From a virus, in the IMG/VR virus record IMGVR_UViG_3300046616_000610, positions 1-34,335 of that record: 34,335 nucleotides of DNA; one strand, given 5' to 3'. Of the stretch, positions 7,573 through 15,012 are shown piece by piece; the stretch's first letter is position 1; every line of letters begins with the position of its first letter. A model generated the notes under the pieces. It saw nothing but the letters and a program-made list of their open reading frames with translations, was not told where the DNA came from and did not search any database. The translations under genes and the position numbers were made by a program.

Positions 7573-8064
7573 ATGAAATTGACGAAGGAACAGAGGGACG
7601 ACCTGGCACAAACACTGAGCCTGCCGTGGGGCTGTGTGAACCTACGGTGCGACGGCTACCTGATTACGCTGGACGTCCGCCGGGTCAGCAAGACGAGCAT
7701 GTCCTACCGCGTGTACACCTACGTGAACGGCAGAATCAATGCAGCCTGGTGCTATGAAAAGAACGCTGCGCCAGAAGCCAAGTTCCTGCGCAAGTCGATC
7801 CGGCCCAACGTGAGCCCAGCAAAACGCAAGCAAGCCGAGAAGGCTCTTGGCAAGCGTCGCGTGGCGAAAGACCCGTTCTTCAGCGGCTCGATAACGCTCT
7901 ACTTGCCGGACTGGGAAAACGGCAAGGCGGCCATCGACCACCTCTGTAAGGTGTGCGAATCCGTTGAGCTGATCCCGGCTGATGAAGCGCGACTGGTGCT
8001 GGCGGGACTCTCCAGGCCGGAGGCTCGGGAAGCGGCAGCCGACGCGGTCGAGCTGGAGGAGTGA
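7573..8064 (+). CDS. Hypothetical early protein
   Basis: A 163-residue protein with a strong ribosome site (AGGGGGA at 7562-7568). The N-terminal half looks like a small beta-sheet domain (GYLITLDVRRV, YRVYTYVNGRI), followed by a basic helical linker rich in Lys and Arg (SPAKRKQAEKALGKRRV) and an acidic helical end. I do not recognise the family. It lies directly before gemA, 3 bases apart, and probably shares its transcript. Confidence 0.6.
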   Translation: MKLTKEQRDDLAQTLSLPWGCVNLRCDGYLITLDVRRVSKTSMSYRVYTYVNGRINAAWCYEKNAAPEAKFLRKSIRPNVSPAKRKQAEKALGKRRVAKDPFFSGSITLYLPDWENGKAAIDHLCKVCESVELIPADEARLVLAGLSRPEAREAAADAVELEE

Positions 8065-8067
8065 CAA

Positions 8068-8493
8068 ATGCCGCGCAATCCCTCCCTCGCTAAAATCCAC
8101 ATCGCCAAGAAGCAGCTCGGCCTGGACGACGACACCTACCGAGCCATGCTGCAGCAGCACGGCGGCGTGACCTCGTCCAAGGACTTGACCCCGCTCGGCG
8201 CCGCCAAGGTGCTGCAGCACCTGGAGCGTTCTGGCTTCAAGCCCAAGGCCAGCCCAGGGAAGCGCCCGAAGCCGGCCACCGGCCGGGCCGCCCTGGTCGG
8301 CAAGATCGAGGCGCAGCTGGCGTCCGCCAAGCGTCCTTGGGCCTACGCCGAGGCGATGGCGAAGCGGATGTTCCAGGTCGAGAAGATCGACTGGCTGAAC
8401 GAGGAGCAGCTGGGCAAGATCGTCGCCGCGCTAGCCTATGACGCCAAACGCCGGGCCAAGCAGGCCGGCAAGGAAGGCGGCGATGGACAATGA
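8068..8493 (+). CDS. gemA: GemA/Gp16 regulatory protein (DUF1018)
   Basis: Mu GemA-type protein, which in Mu alters host gene expression and DNA topology during infection. The signature opening RNPSLAKIHIAKKQLGLDD and the YRAMLQ-HGG block at about 27-34 place it firmly in DUF1018; a basic linker (PKASPGKRPKPATG) and the C-terminal WLNEEQLGKIVAAL helix follow. GGAGGAG at 8056-8062 gives the start. Its last 11 bases overlap the activator gene, as gemA and mor overlap in Mu. Confidence 0.9.
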   Translation: MPRNPSLAKIHIAKKQLGLDDDTYRAMLQQHGGVTSSKDLTPLGAAKVLQHLERSGFKPKASPGKRPKPATGRAALVGKIEAQLASAKRPWAYAEAMAKRMFQVEKIDWLNEEQLGKIVAALAYDAKRRAKQAGKEGGDGQ

Positions 8494-8911
8494 TCTGTCC
8501 CATCTGCCGGACAGCGTGCAGAAGCTGATCGCCCTGATCGGCCTGCCGCTGACCCTGCGCATGGTCGACGTGTTCGGCGGGACAACGCTGTACCTGTACC
8601 GCAGCGCCGCCTGCGCCGAGAAGCTCTCGGCCGTCGTCGGCTCCGATGCGGCCGACAAGATCATCCGGTTCTTCGGCAACACCCCGCTGACGATCGCGAC
8701 CTGCAAGAACGCCATGGTCATCCTGCGCAACCGCGACATTCTGGCCAAGTTTGACCGCCTGACTCTGAAGGAGGGAAAATCGGCGCGGGCGAGCGTCCAG
8801 CTGATCGCCCGCGACTATACGCCGCCCCTTCATGAGCGTACTATCTGGCGCGTCTTGAAAAGCACCGGCGAAGTCGAGCCGGTTGACCCGCGCCAGATGA
8901 GCTTGCTCTAA
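8483..8911 (+). CDS. mor: Mor-family late transcription activator
   Basis: Transcription activator of the Mor/C family, a dimer that binds a dyad upstream of middle or late promoters and recruits RNA polymerase. The N-terminal dimerisation block is SVQKLIALIGLPLTLRMVDVFGG (residues 11-33, given here only as its first and last parts: SVQKLIALIG and LRMVDVFGG); the C-terminal HTH is at about 95-135 (RASVQLIARDYTPPLHERTIWRVL). AAGGAAGG at 8470-8477 selects the ATG at 8483, inside gemA. Only one such gene is present; no separate C gene is visible, so this one probably serves the late genes directly. A terminator follows its stop immediately. Confidence 0.88.
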   Translation: MDNDLSHLPDSVQKLIALIGLPLTLRMVDVFGGTTLYLYRSAACAEKLSAVVGSDAADKIIRFFGNTPLTIATCKNAMVILRNRDILAKFDRLTLKEGKSARASVQLIARDYTPPLHERTIWRVLKSTGEVEPVDPRQMSLL

Positions 8912-8953
8912 GCGGCCTGACGCTCCCGCGTCAAGGCCGCACCTCTCTTTTCC
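8912..8953 (+). terminator. Terminator after the early operon
   Basis: GCGGCC-TGACGC (8912-8923) pairs with GCGTCA-A-GGCCGC (8928-8940), with a TCCC loop and one bulged A. A pyrimidine run with TCTTTTCC (8945-8952) follows. It begins right at the mor stop, separating early from late transcription. Confidence 0.7.
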
Positions 8954-8972
8954 TCCCCGATTTGCCCCCACT

Positions 8973-8988
8973 GCTGACATGCGTCAGC
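8973..8988. promoter_or_regulatory. Late dyad site 1 (GCTGAC-N4-GTCAGC)
   Basis: A perfect 6-bp-arm dyad with 4-base spacer, GCTGACATGCGTCAGC. It lies just after the early terminator and about 150 bases before the holin gene. The wider context CACTGCTGACAT--GTCAG-CT is shared with the site at 17906. Mor and C bind dyads of about this size upstream of Mu middle and late promoters, so this is the likely activator site for lysis and head genes. A CTAGCGC at 9006-9012 may belong to its -10, which is uncertain. Confidence 0.55.
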
Positions 8989-9105
8989 CTTCCGAAAAAA
9001 GTTTCCTAGCGCGAACATGAATTCTGCGCGGGCATACCTTTGCCTGCGAGAACCGGGCAGAGAGACGGCACGATAAGCGTACCGCCAAACATGCTCCCCA
9101 CGCAG

Positions 9106-9121
9106 GCTGACCAATGTCAGC
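9106..9121. promoter_or_regulatory. Late dyad site 2 (GCTGAC-N4-GTCAGC)
   Basis: GCTGACCAATGTCAGC, perfect 6-bp arms and 4-base spacer, same arms as site 1. It ends 3 bases before the AGGAGG ribosome site of the holin gene. So close to the start codon, it may be a second activator site, an autoregulatory site, or act in the RNA as a small hairpin. Confidence 0.5.
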
Positions 9122-9134
9122 ACTAGGAGGAACT

Positions 9135-9419
9135 GTGCAACACACCCAACGCAAGGACTGGAACCGCATGATGAAGTGGCTGCTGGTCGCCCTCATGCTG
9201 TATGCCGCCGCTTTCGTCATGCTCAACCTGGGCTACAGCGGGCCGGCGCAGACCGTGGTCTGGAAACTCGGCCACGTGACCCTCGGCGGCTACGCCGGCT
9301 ACTGGCTCGACCGTGCAGCGTTCCGCGACCGCGTGCGCTGGGATACGCCGCCGCTGGTCATGATCCGCCGGGCCATCATCATGGCGTCCGCCATGTACAC
9401 CCTCGGGACGGGCCTGTAA
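9135..9419 (+). CDS. Putative phage holin
   Basis: A 94-residue membrane protein opening the lysis cassette. Hydrophobic segments are at about 13-31 (KWLLVALMLYAAAFVML) and 40-54 (WKLGHVTLGGYAGYW), with a third, weaker one at the end (IRRAIIMASAMYTLG). It resembles the superfamily II-like holins that sit in front of the lytic enzyme in transposable phages. Holins time lysis by opening the inner membrane. I chose the GTG at 9135 because AGGAGG is 4 bases upstream; the in-frame ATG at 9114 lies inside the dyad and has no ribosome site. The stop overlaps the next start (TAATG). Confidence 0.75.
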   Translation: MQHTQRKDWNRMMKWLLVALMLYAAAFVMLNLGYSGPAQTVVWKLGHVTLGGYAGYWLDRAAFRDRVRWDTPPLVMIRRAIIMASAMYTLGTGL

Positions 9420-10075
9420 TGCGTCTGTTGTTCCGTGCCGTGGTGATGGTGTCGAGCATGCTGCTGGCCGGCTGCACGCCGCTGGCCGTATCGTTCCTGG
9501 GCGCTCTGCTGACCGGGTGCCTGTCCCCCGCATACGCCGCCGATCCATGCGATCGCTACCGCGCGACGCTCACCCGCGAAGCCCAGGCGGTGTTCGGCCT
9601 GGCCGCGCCGGTGCCGGCGCTGGCGGCGCAGCTGCTGAAGGAGAGCAGCTGCAGGGCCGACATCACGGCATGGGACAACGGCAGGGGCATCGCCCAGTTC
9701 ATGGACCCAACCGCCGCCCAGGTCGCGCGCCTGTTCCCCGAGCTGGGCGTCCCCGACCCCTACAACCCGACCTGGTCGATCCGCGCCCAGGTCCGGTTCG
9801 ACCGCTGGCTGGGCCAGCGCGTCCAGGCTGCCGACGAGTGCCAACGCTGGGCAGCGACGTTCAAGGGCTACAACGCTGGCCTGGGCTACGTCCAGCGCGC
9901 GCAGCGGATCTCGCCGCAACCCGGCACCTGGTTCGGTGTTACCGAGGACATCAACGCCGGCCAGAGCGCCGCCAACTTCCAGGCGTCGCGCCAATACCCC
10001 CGCACGATCCTTTTCACCCATCAGCGCCGCTACCTCGCCTGGGGCGTGCCGCTCTGCCTCCAGGTGGCCCGATGA
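9419..10075 (+). CDS. Lytic transglycosylase/endolysin with export signal
   Basis: A 218-residue cell-wall lytic enzyme with an SLT/lysozyme-like fold. The probable catalytic glutamate is E75 in LLKESSCRAD, followed by the family's WDNGRGIAQFMDP block (85-97) and YNAGLGYV further on. The N terminus is hydrophobic, with a lipobox-like LLAGC (15-19), a second hydrophobic run and an AYA-A signal-peptidase site near residue 40. It is therefore probably exported by the host and held at the membrane, rather than released only through the holin. Starts on TAATG overlap with the holin; its stop overlaps Rz. Confidence 0.82.
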   Translation: MRLLFRAVVMVSSMLLAGCTPLAVSFLGALLTGCLSPAYAADPCDRYRATLTREAQAVFGLAAPVPALAAQLLKESSCRADITAWDNGRGIAQFMDPTAAQVARLFPELGVPDPYNPTWSIRAQVRFDRWLGQRVQAADECQRWAATFKGYNAGLGYVQRAQRISPQPGTWFGVTEDINAGQSAANFQASRQYPRTILFTHQRRYLAWGVPLCLQVAR

Positions 10076-10488
10076 AGGCCAGCGCCGCCGTCGTCGCCGT
10101 CCTGGTGTGGTCCCTGCTGCTGGGCTGCGCCGCGTTCGCGTTCGGCTTTCACGTCCGCGACGGCAAGCAGGCGACAAAAGAAGTGCAATCGCTGCGCACC
10201 GCCGTGACTTCCAAAGCCCGCCAGGACCGCAAGTCGCTCGCCGCTGGCGTGCGCACCGAGCAGGCCGCGACTGGCGCCGACCAAGCCTTCCAGACCATCC
10301 GATCCGACTATGAAGCCGACCTACGCAAGAACCCTGACGCTGGCTGCGTGCTTGATGCTGACAGCCTGCGCCGCTGGAATGCAGCCAACGCCGAATCCGA
10401 ACGCGACGCCGCAGGCGAACCTGCTGCAGCGGTGCCCGGCGCTGCCGAAGGCGAAGCCAGGGCAGAACGCGGTGACCAACCACATTGA
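10072..10488 (+). CDS. Rz: Inner-membrane spanin (Rz-like)
   Basis: A 138-residue type II membrane protein: one transmembrane helix at residues about 5-25 (AVVAVLVWSLLLGCAAFAFG), then a charged periplasmic helical region with many Lys, Arg and Gln, as expected for the i-spanin coiled coil. With Rz1 it spans the periplasm and fuses the membranes in the last step of lysis. The ATG overlaps the upstream stop. The o-spanin is nested in its 3' part in another frame, the classic lambda-type arrangement. The C-terminal Ala/Glu-rich end is shaped by that overlap. Confidence 0.78.
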   Translation: MKASAAVVAVLVWSLLLGCAAFAFGFHVRDGKQATKEVQSLRTAVTSKARQDRKSLAAGVRTEQAATGADQAFQTIRSDYEADLRKNPDAGCVLDADSLRRWNAANAESERDAAGEPAAAVPGAAEGEARAERGDQPH

Positions 10489-10570
10489 AGTGGCCAGGTT
10501 GTACCGGCTCTGCCAGATCAGGACGGCGGGGTGGATCGACTGGTACGAGACCACGAAGGAGACCCCTTGA
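10310..10570 (+). CDS. Rz1: Outer-membrane spanin lipoprotein (Rz1-like)
   Basis: An 86-residue lipoprotein: signal sequence MKPTYARTLTLAACLMLTAC with the lipobox LTAC and lipidated Cys at 20, then a Pro-rich stretch (QPTPNPNATPQ) typical of Rz1. It begins inside Rz in a different frame and runs 82 bases past the Rz stop, so it is embedded and then extended. The mature part is longer than lambda Rz1 and holds Cys in LLQRCPAL and RLCQIR. Confidence 0.78.
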   Translation: MKPTYARTLTLAACLMLTACAAGMQPTPNPNATPQANLLQRCPALPKAKPGQNAVTNHIEVARLYRLCQIRTAGWIDWYETTKETP

Positions 10571-10815
10571 TCGACATCCTGGATGAGGCAAGCCGCTGCG
10601 AGATGGCCGAGCGCGAGACGCTCGTCCGCGAGCAGCAGGCGCGCGCCCAACTGGCCGCGAAGCAGGCCGCTGACCGTGAGACGGCGCGCGCCGGCCTGGT
10701 CGCGGTCTGCGTCGACTGCGAGTTCCCGATTCCCGAAGCGCGGCGCCTGGCTGTTCCTGGTTGCCTGCGCTGTATCGAGTGTGAGCGCGTCAAGAGCGCC
10801 CGCGCTCCCCGATAA
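10567..10815 (+). CDS. TraR/DksA-type zinc-finger protein
   Basis: An 82-residue protein with a helical N terminus and a C-terminal zinc finger: C48-x2-C51, then PIPEARRLAVPGC (C66) and C69/C72. This is the TraR/C4-type family; TraR binds the secondary channel of RNA polymerase and mimics ppGpp with DksA. Many phages carry one in the lysis or early head region. The start is TTG at 10567, with AAGGAG at 10557-10562 upstream and overlap of the Rz1 stop; a GTG at 10531 would give an unrelated 12-residue extension. Confidence 0.8.
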   Translation: MIDILDEASRCEMAERETLVREQQARAQLAAKQAADRETARAGLVAVCVDCEFPIPEARRLAVPGCLRCIECERVKSARAPR

Positions 10816-10823
10816 CCCCACAA

Positions 10824-11174
10824 ATGGACCGCATACCAATGCAACCACTACAAGTAAGCAATGACGATCTCGGGCGTATCCTGGGCCGGATGGAAGCCCT
10901 CCTGAGCGAGCAGGTTTCCGCCACCAAACGCGTCGAGGAGGCAGTCGCCAATGTCGATCGCAAGATGACCCAACGCCTGGACGAGCATGACGTCCGGCTG
11001 CGCCGCCTGGAAGTCGCCAACCCCGAAAAGATCGCCGAGGCCGTCGCCGCCCACGGCAAGCGCATCGAGGCGCTGGAGCAGACCGCCGCTCGCTCGGGTG
11101 TGATCGCGGGCATCGCGTCCGGCGTCACCGTCAGCGCTCTGGCCGCCGCCCTGCGCCTGAAGCTGGGGCTGTAA
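10824..11174 (+). CDS. Coiled-coil protein with C-terminal membrane segment
   Basis: A 116-residue protein: long amphipathic helix or coiled coil at about 13-88, then a hydrophobic segment (GVIAGIASGVTVSALAAAL) near the C terminus. It lies where Mu has gp25/gp26, ahead of the small terminase, but I cannot tie it to a family. No clear ribosome site precedes either ATG (10824 or 10839). Its stop overlaps the next start (TAATG). Confidence 0.55.
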   Translation: MDRIPMQPLQVSNDDLGRILGRMEALLSEQVSATKRVEEAVANVDRKMTQRLDEHDVRLRRLEVANPEKIAEAVAAHGKRIEALEQTAARSGVIAGIASGVTVSALAAALRLKLGL

Positions 11175-11683
11175 TGGCGAAGGGGGCAGACGTCCGCGCC
11201 AAGCTGCGCAAGCATTATGTGTTCGACCGACTGTCCCTGGAGCAGGCGGCCACGCTCGCCGACGTGTCGTACTCGACCGCCAAGCGGTGGCGCGATGCTG
11301 CCGCTGCCGAGGGGGACGACTGGGAGCGGGTGCGCACTGCCTCGACCCTGGCCGGCGGCGACATCGAGCAGCTGTCCCGGCAGATCCTGACCGAGATGCT
11401 CATCCAGTTCGAAGCCACGCTGGAACTCATCAAGAACGATGCCGAGATGCCGGCTCTGCAGCGTGTCGACCTGCTGGCGAGCCTGATGGACAACATCCAC
11501 AAGAGCATGGCGGCGATGAAGAAGTTCCTTCCAGAGGCCAACACGACGGCGGCCGGCATGGCCGCCATTCGTGGCCTGGTCGAGTTCGTCCAGGACCGCT
11601 TCCCGCAGCACGGCGCTGCCCTGCTCGAGATCCTGGAGCCTTTCGGTGAGGTGCTGCCCAAGATCCTCGCGAGTGCCAAATGA
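11174..11683 (+). CDS. Small terminase-like protein (DUF1804, Mu gp27-type)
   Basis: A 169-residue protein with an N-terminal HTH (LSLEQAATLADVSYSTAKRW, residues 20-39) and a helical C-terminal part. DUF1804 proteins precede the terminase large subunit in Mu-like phages and are taken as the DNA-recognising small subunit for packaging. The genes overlap by 4 bases with the large subunit, supporting a complex. Confidence 0.85.
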   Translation: MAKGADVRAKLRKHYVFDRLSLEQAATLADVSYSTAKRWRDAAAAEGDDWERVRTASTLAGGDIEQLSRQILTEMLIQFEATLELIKNDAEMPALQRVDLLASLMDNIHKSMAAMKKFLPEANTTAAGMAAIRGLVEFVQDRFPQHGAALLEILEPFGEVLPKILASAK

Positions 11684-13449
11684 TTAGCAAAGACCTCACG
11701 CCGAAGGAACTCAAGGAAGAGCTGGCCGACCTGGTCAGCTCTTTACGCAAGGACATCGAGGCGCACGCGGCCGGCCTGGACGGCTCGCCGGCCGCCATCA
11801 AGGCCCGGCGCAAACGGGTGCTGTCCGGTGACTTCGAATTCTTCGCGTACACCTACTTTCCCCATCACATCAGGGGAACGCCGTCCCTGTTCCAGGCGCA
11901 GTTCTGTCGGCGCTTTCCGCTGCTGTTGGAGCAGCTGGCCGGCGTGAAGGAATGGTGGATCGCGCCGCGAGGCGAGGCCAAGTCGTCCATGCTGACGAAG
12001 ATCGGCCCGACGTGGGTCGTGGTTCAGGCGCTCCGGCAGCGCCCAGAGGTGCGCAAGGAGCTCGGCGTCGACGCGCCAGTCCAGTTCATCGACTACGTCA
12101 TCCTGCTGGGCGCCGAAACCGAGCTGCCCACCAAGCTGGTCGAGGTGGTCAAGACCGAGCTGACCAGTAACGCGGCCTTGGCCCTGGACTTCCCCGAGGT
12201 CTGCGGCAAAGGTCCGATGTGGAAGATCGGCGAGTGCGTCACCAGGACCGGCGTCAAGCTGGAGTCGTTCGGCGCCGAGCAGGCGATCCGGGGCACGTTC
12301 CATGGCGCAAGCCGGCCGAAGCTGCTGCTGGGTGACGATCTGATCACCGACGCCGAGGCGAAGAGTCCGACTGAGCGCGAGAACCGCTGGACGTGGCTGA
12401 CCAAGGCGATCGACTACCTCGGGCCGCCGGACGGCTCGGTCAAGTACTGTGGTGTCGGCACGATCCTGGACAAGGACGACCCGATCAGCCGGGCCAAGAA
12501 GACGATCGGCCACGTCGTCCATCACTTCCGCGCGCTCGCCGAGCTGCCGCAGGACATGGACCTATGGGCCAAGTGCGAAGAGCTGATGCGCAACGACGAC
12601 GTCGCCGCATCCCAGGAGGCGGCCGAGCGCGGCCAGGTCATCCCGGAGAGCGAGATGCCGTCGTACCGCTTCTACCTGGCGAACCGGGCGCAGATGGACG
12701 AAGGCGCGGTCGTATCCTGGCCGAGCGTGCGCAGCCTGTTCTGGCTGATGCGGCAGCGCGCCACGGCCCCGAAGGCGTTCAACACCGAGATGCAGGGCGA
12801 CCCGCGCACGGACGAGGACAAGACCTTCTACCGGATCACGTACTGGGCGCAGCGGTCAAGAGACTGGCTGATCTTCGGCGGCTGCGACCCGTCGATGGGC
12901 GCGAACGAGAAGTCGGACCCGTCCGCGATCCTGGTCGGCGGCCTGGACCAGCGCATGAAGCGCCTGCACGTGATGCATGCCGAGATCAAGCGCCGAGTGC
13001 CGTCCAAGCTGGAGAGCGACTTGATCAGCGCACAGCGGCAGTTCCGGTGCCTGGCCTGGGCCTTCGAAAACAACAATGCCTACGAGCACTCGCGGCAGAC
13101 GTTCATCCGGGCCGCCCTGGTCCAGGGCGTGCCGCTGCCCCTGGTAGGCATCACCGCGACGGTGCCGGCGCCGGTACGGATCGACTCGATCGAGCCGTTC
13201 GTCACCGACCTCCTGATGCCGGGGATCGTGTTCCACGCCGGGCTGACCCAGCTGCTGGCCGAACTAGACACCTGGCCGGAGGCGCAGAACAACCACCACT
13301 ACGACGGCCTGACCGCGCTGCACCTGCTGTGGCACATCGCCATCACGCGCGGCATGGGCAATTACGAAATTCAGACGACGCCACGATCGGGATTGTCCGG
13401 CGGCGGCCGGGACGACGATTACGGGTCGTCCTCAAGGAGGATGTTGTGA
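11680..13449 (+). CDS. terL: Terminase large subunit (Mu gp28-type)
   Basis: Packaging motor and headful nuclease, 589 residues. The ATPase half has a variant Walker A, APRGEAKSS (residues 95-103), and Walker B KLLLGDD (214-220). The RNase H-like nuclease half begins near 396 with WLIFGGCDPSMG (D403 the likely first metal ligand) followed by DPSAILVGG. Mu-type terminases cut host DNA outside the phage ends during packaging. The C-terminal part is Gly/Asp/Ser rich. It overlaps both neighbours by 4 bases. Confidence 0.92.
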   Translation: MISKDLTPKELKEELADLVSSLRKDIEAHAAGLDGSPAAIKARRKRVLSGDFEFFAYTYFPHHIRGTPSLFQAQFCRRFPLLLEQLAGVKEWWIAPRGEAKSSMLTKIGPTWVVVQALRQRPEVRKELGVDAPVQFIDYVILLGAETELPTKLVEVVKTELTSNAALALDFPEVCGKGPMWKIGECVTRTGVKLESFGAEQAIRGTFHGASRPKLLLGDDLITDAEAKSPTERENRWTWLTKAIDYLGPPDGSVKYCGVGTILDKDDPISRAKKTIGHVVHHFRALAELPQDMDLWAKCEELMRNDDVAASQEAAERGQVIPESEMPSYRFYLANRAQMDEGAVVSWPSVRSLFWLMRQRATAPKAFNTEMQGDPRTDEDKTFYRITYWAQRSRDWLIFGGCDPSMGANEKSDPSAILVGGLDQRMKRLHVMHAEIKRRVPSKLESDLISAQRQFRCLAWAFENNNAYEHSRQTFIRAALVQGVPLPLVGITATVPAPVRIDSIEPFVTDLLMPGIVFHAGLTQLLAELDTWPEAQNNHHYDGLTALHLLWHIAITRGMGNYEIQTTPRSGLSGGGRDDDYGSSSRRML

Positions 13450-15011
13450 GCAAGATTCTTGACCAGTTCGGCAAGCCGATCGACAACGCGGTTCTGGCTG
13501 AGCCGCAGACCTCGCGGGTCAATACGCTGCAGAACCAGTACCTGACCCCGATGCTGAGCGGCCTGACGCCGGCGCGCCTGGCCCGCACCCTGCAGGCCGC
13601 CGACCAGGGCGACCTGGTCGAGCAGCACCGCCTGTTCTCGGACATGGAGGAGCGCGACGGCCACATCCGCAGCGAGATGGACAAGCGCAAGGCGGCCGTC
13701 GCCGGGCTGGAGTGGGAGATCGTACCGCCGAGGGATGCCACGGCCGCCGAAACGGCATCGGCCGAATGGGTGCGGGAGACGCTGCAGAGCGCGGTTGACC
13801 CGATCGAGGATCTGATCCTGGCCATGATGGACGGCGTCGGTCATGGCTTCGCGCCGATCGAGCAGGAGTGGCGGCGGGAAGGCAAGGAATGGCTCCCGAC
13901 CATCCACCCGCGCCCCCAGGAGTGGTTCCGCCTGAACTCGGCGCGCACAGAGCTGCGCCTGCAAACGGCGTCGATCGACGGCGAGGCGCTACGCCCGTTC
14001 GGGTGGATCATGCACACCCACGGCAAGGCCAAGACCGGCTATCTCGGCCGGATGGGCTTGTACCGCACCCTGGTCTGGCCCTTCCTCTACAAGGCGTACG
14101 CCCTGGGAGACTTCGCCGAATTCCTGGAAACCTACGGCTTGCCCATCATCGTCGGCAAGTATTTCTCAGGAGCCACAGCCGAGGAGAAGGCCAGCCTAAT
14201 GCGCGCCGTCACAGCCCTGGGCCATGACGCCCGCGCGATCATGCCGCAGGAAATGCAGTTGGAGGTCCAGAAGATCACCGGTGGCGCCGGCGACTCGGCC
14301 CACCTGTCGATGATGCAGTGGGCTGAAGGCGCGGTGTCCAAGAGCATCCTCGGCCAGACCCTGACGACCGACGCCGGCAAGAACGGCGGCGGCAGCCTGG
14401 CCTTGGGCAAGGTACACAACGAAGTGCGCCACGACATCCGCAACAGCGATGCGCGCCAGATCGCGGAGACCATCACGCGGGATTACATCTACCCGCTGGT
14501 GGCCCTGAACCGCGGCGTCGACGGTCTGCGCCGTAGCCCGCGCCTGGTGTTCACGGTGACCGAGGCCGAGGACATGAAGCTGTACGCCGATGCGCTGCCC
14601 AAGCTAGTGGAAGTCGGCGTTCAGGTTCCTGTTACCTGGGCGCACGAAAAACTGCGCATCCCGCTCCCGAAGGAAGGCGAAGCGGTGCTGAAGGTGACAA
14701 ATAAGACGCCAGCGGCGGTGGGCGGAGTCGAGCCCGCGACCGCGCGCCTGTCGGCCGACGTGCCGGCGCCGGCCGTCCAGCCGGCCCAGCAGACGGCCGA
14801 CGAGCTGTCGGCGGCCGCTGCGCCGACGTGGGCCGAGCTGCTCGGCGAGATCCATGCGAAGGTCGAGAGCGCGACCGATCTGGCTGCGCTGCAGCGCGAC
14901 CTGGTCGAATCGTTCGGGGACCAACCGCAGGAGCAGCTGGTCAAGCTGATGGCCGCCGCGTTCGCCCTGGCGGAGCTGAAGGGCATTGTCGACATCCAGG
15001 ACGGGGCATAA
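13446..15011 (+). CDS. Portal protein (DUF935, Mu gp29-type)
   Basis: A 521-residue portal vertex protein, the ring through which DNA enters the head. The N-terminal DQFGKPID and the block RDGHIRSEMDKRKAAVAGLEW belong to DUF935; GFAPIEQEW, WFRLNS and LETYGLPIIVGKY are further family segments. The start is GTG at 13446, 5 bases after AAGGAGG and overlapping the terminase stop. The last 100 residues are Ala-rich and helical. Confidence 0.92.
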   Translation: MSKILDQFGKPIDNAVLAEPQTSRVNTLQNQYLTPMLSGLTPARLARTLQAADQGDLVEQHRLFSDMEERDGHIRSEMDKRKAAVAGLEWEIVPPRDATAAETASAEWVRETLQSAVDPIEDLILAMMDGVGHGFAPIEQEWRREGKEWLPTIHPRPQEWFRLNSARTELRLQTASIDGEALRPFGWIMHTHGKAKTGYLGRMGLYRTLVWPFLYKAYALGDFAEFLETYGLPIIVGKYFSGATAEEKASLMRAVTALGHDARAIMPQEMQLEVQKITGGAGDSAHLSMMQWAEGAVSKSILGQTLTTDAGKNGGGSLALGKVHNEVRHDIRNSDARQIAETITRDYIYPLVALNRGVDGLRRSPRLVFTVTEAEDMKLYADALPKLVEVGVQVPVTWAHEKLRIPLPKEGEAVLKVTNKTPAAVGGVEPATARLSADVPAPAVQPAQQTADELSAAAAPTWAELLGEIHAKVESATDLAALQRDLVESFGDQPQEQLVKLMAAAFALAELKGIVDIQDGA

Positions 15012-15012
15012 G

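Noticed and set aside
8908-9123. 71-codon reverse frame in the late control region
   Set aside because: It covers the terminator and both dyads, starts inside a dyad and has no recognisable features; regulatory DNA explains the region better.
12393-13445. Long upstream extension of the portal reading frame
   Set aside because: It overlaps the terminase in another frame; the portal starts at GTG 13446 behind a strong ribosome site.
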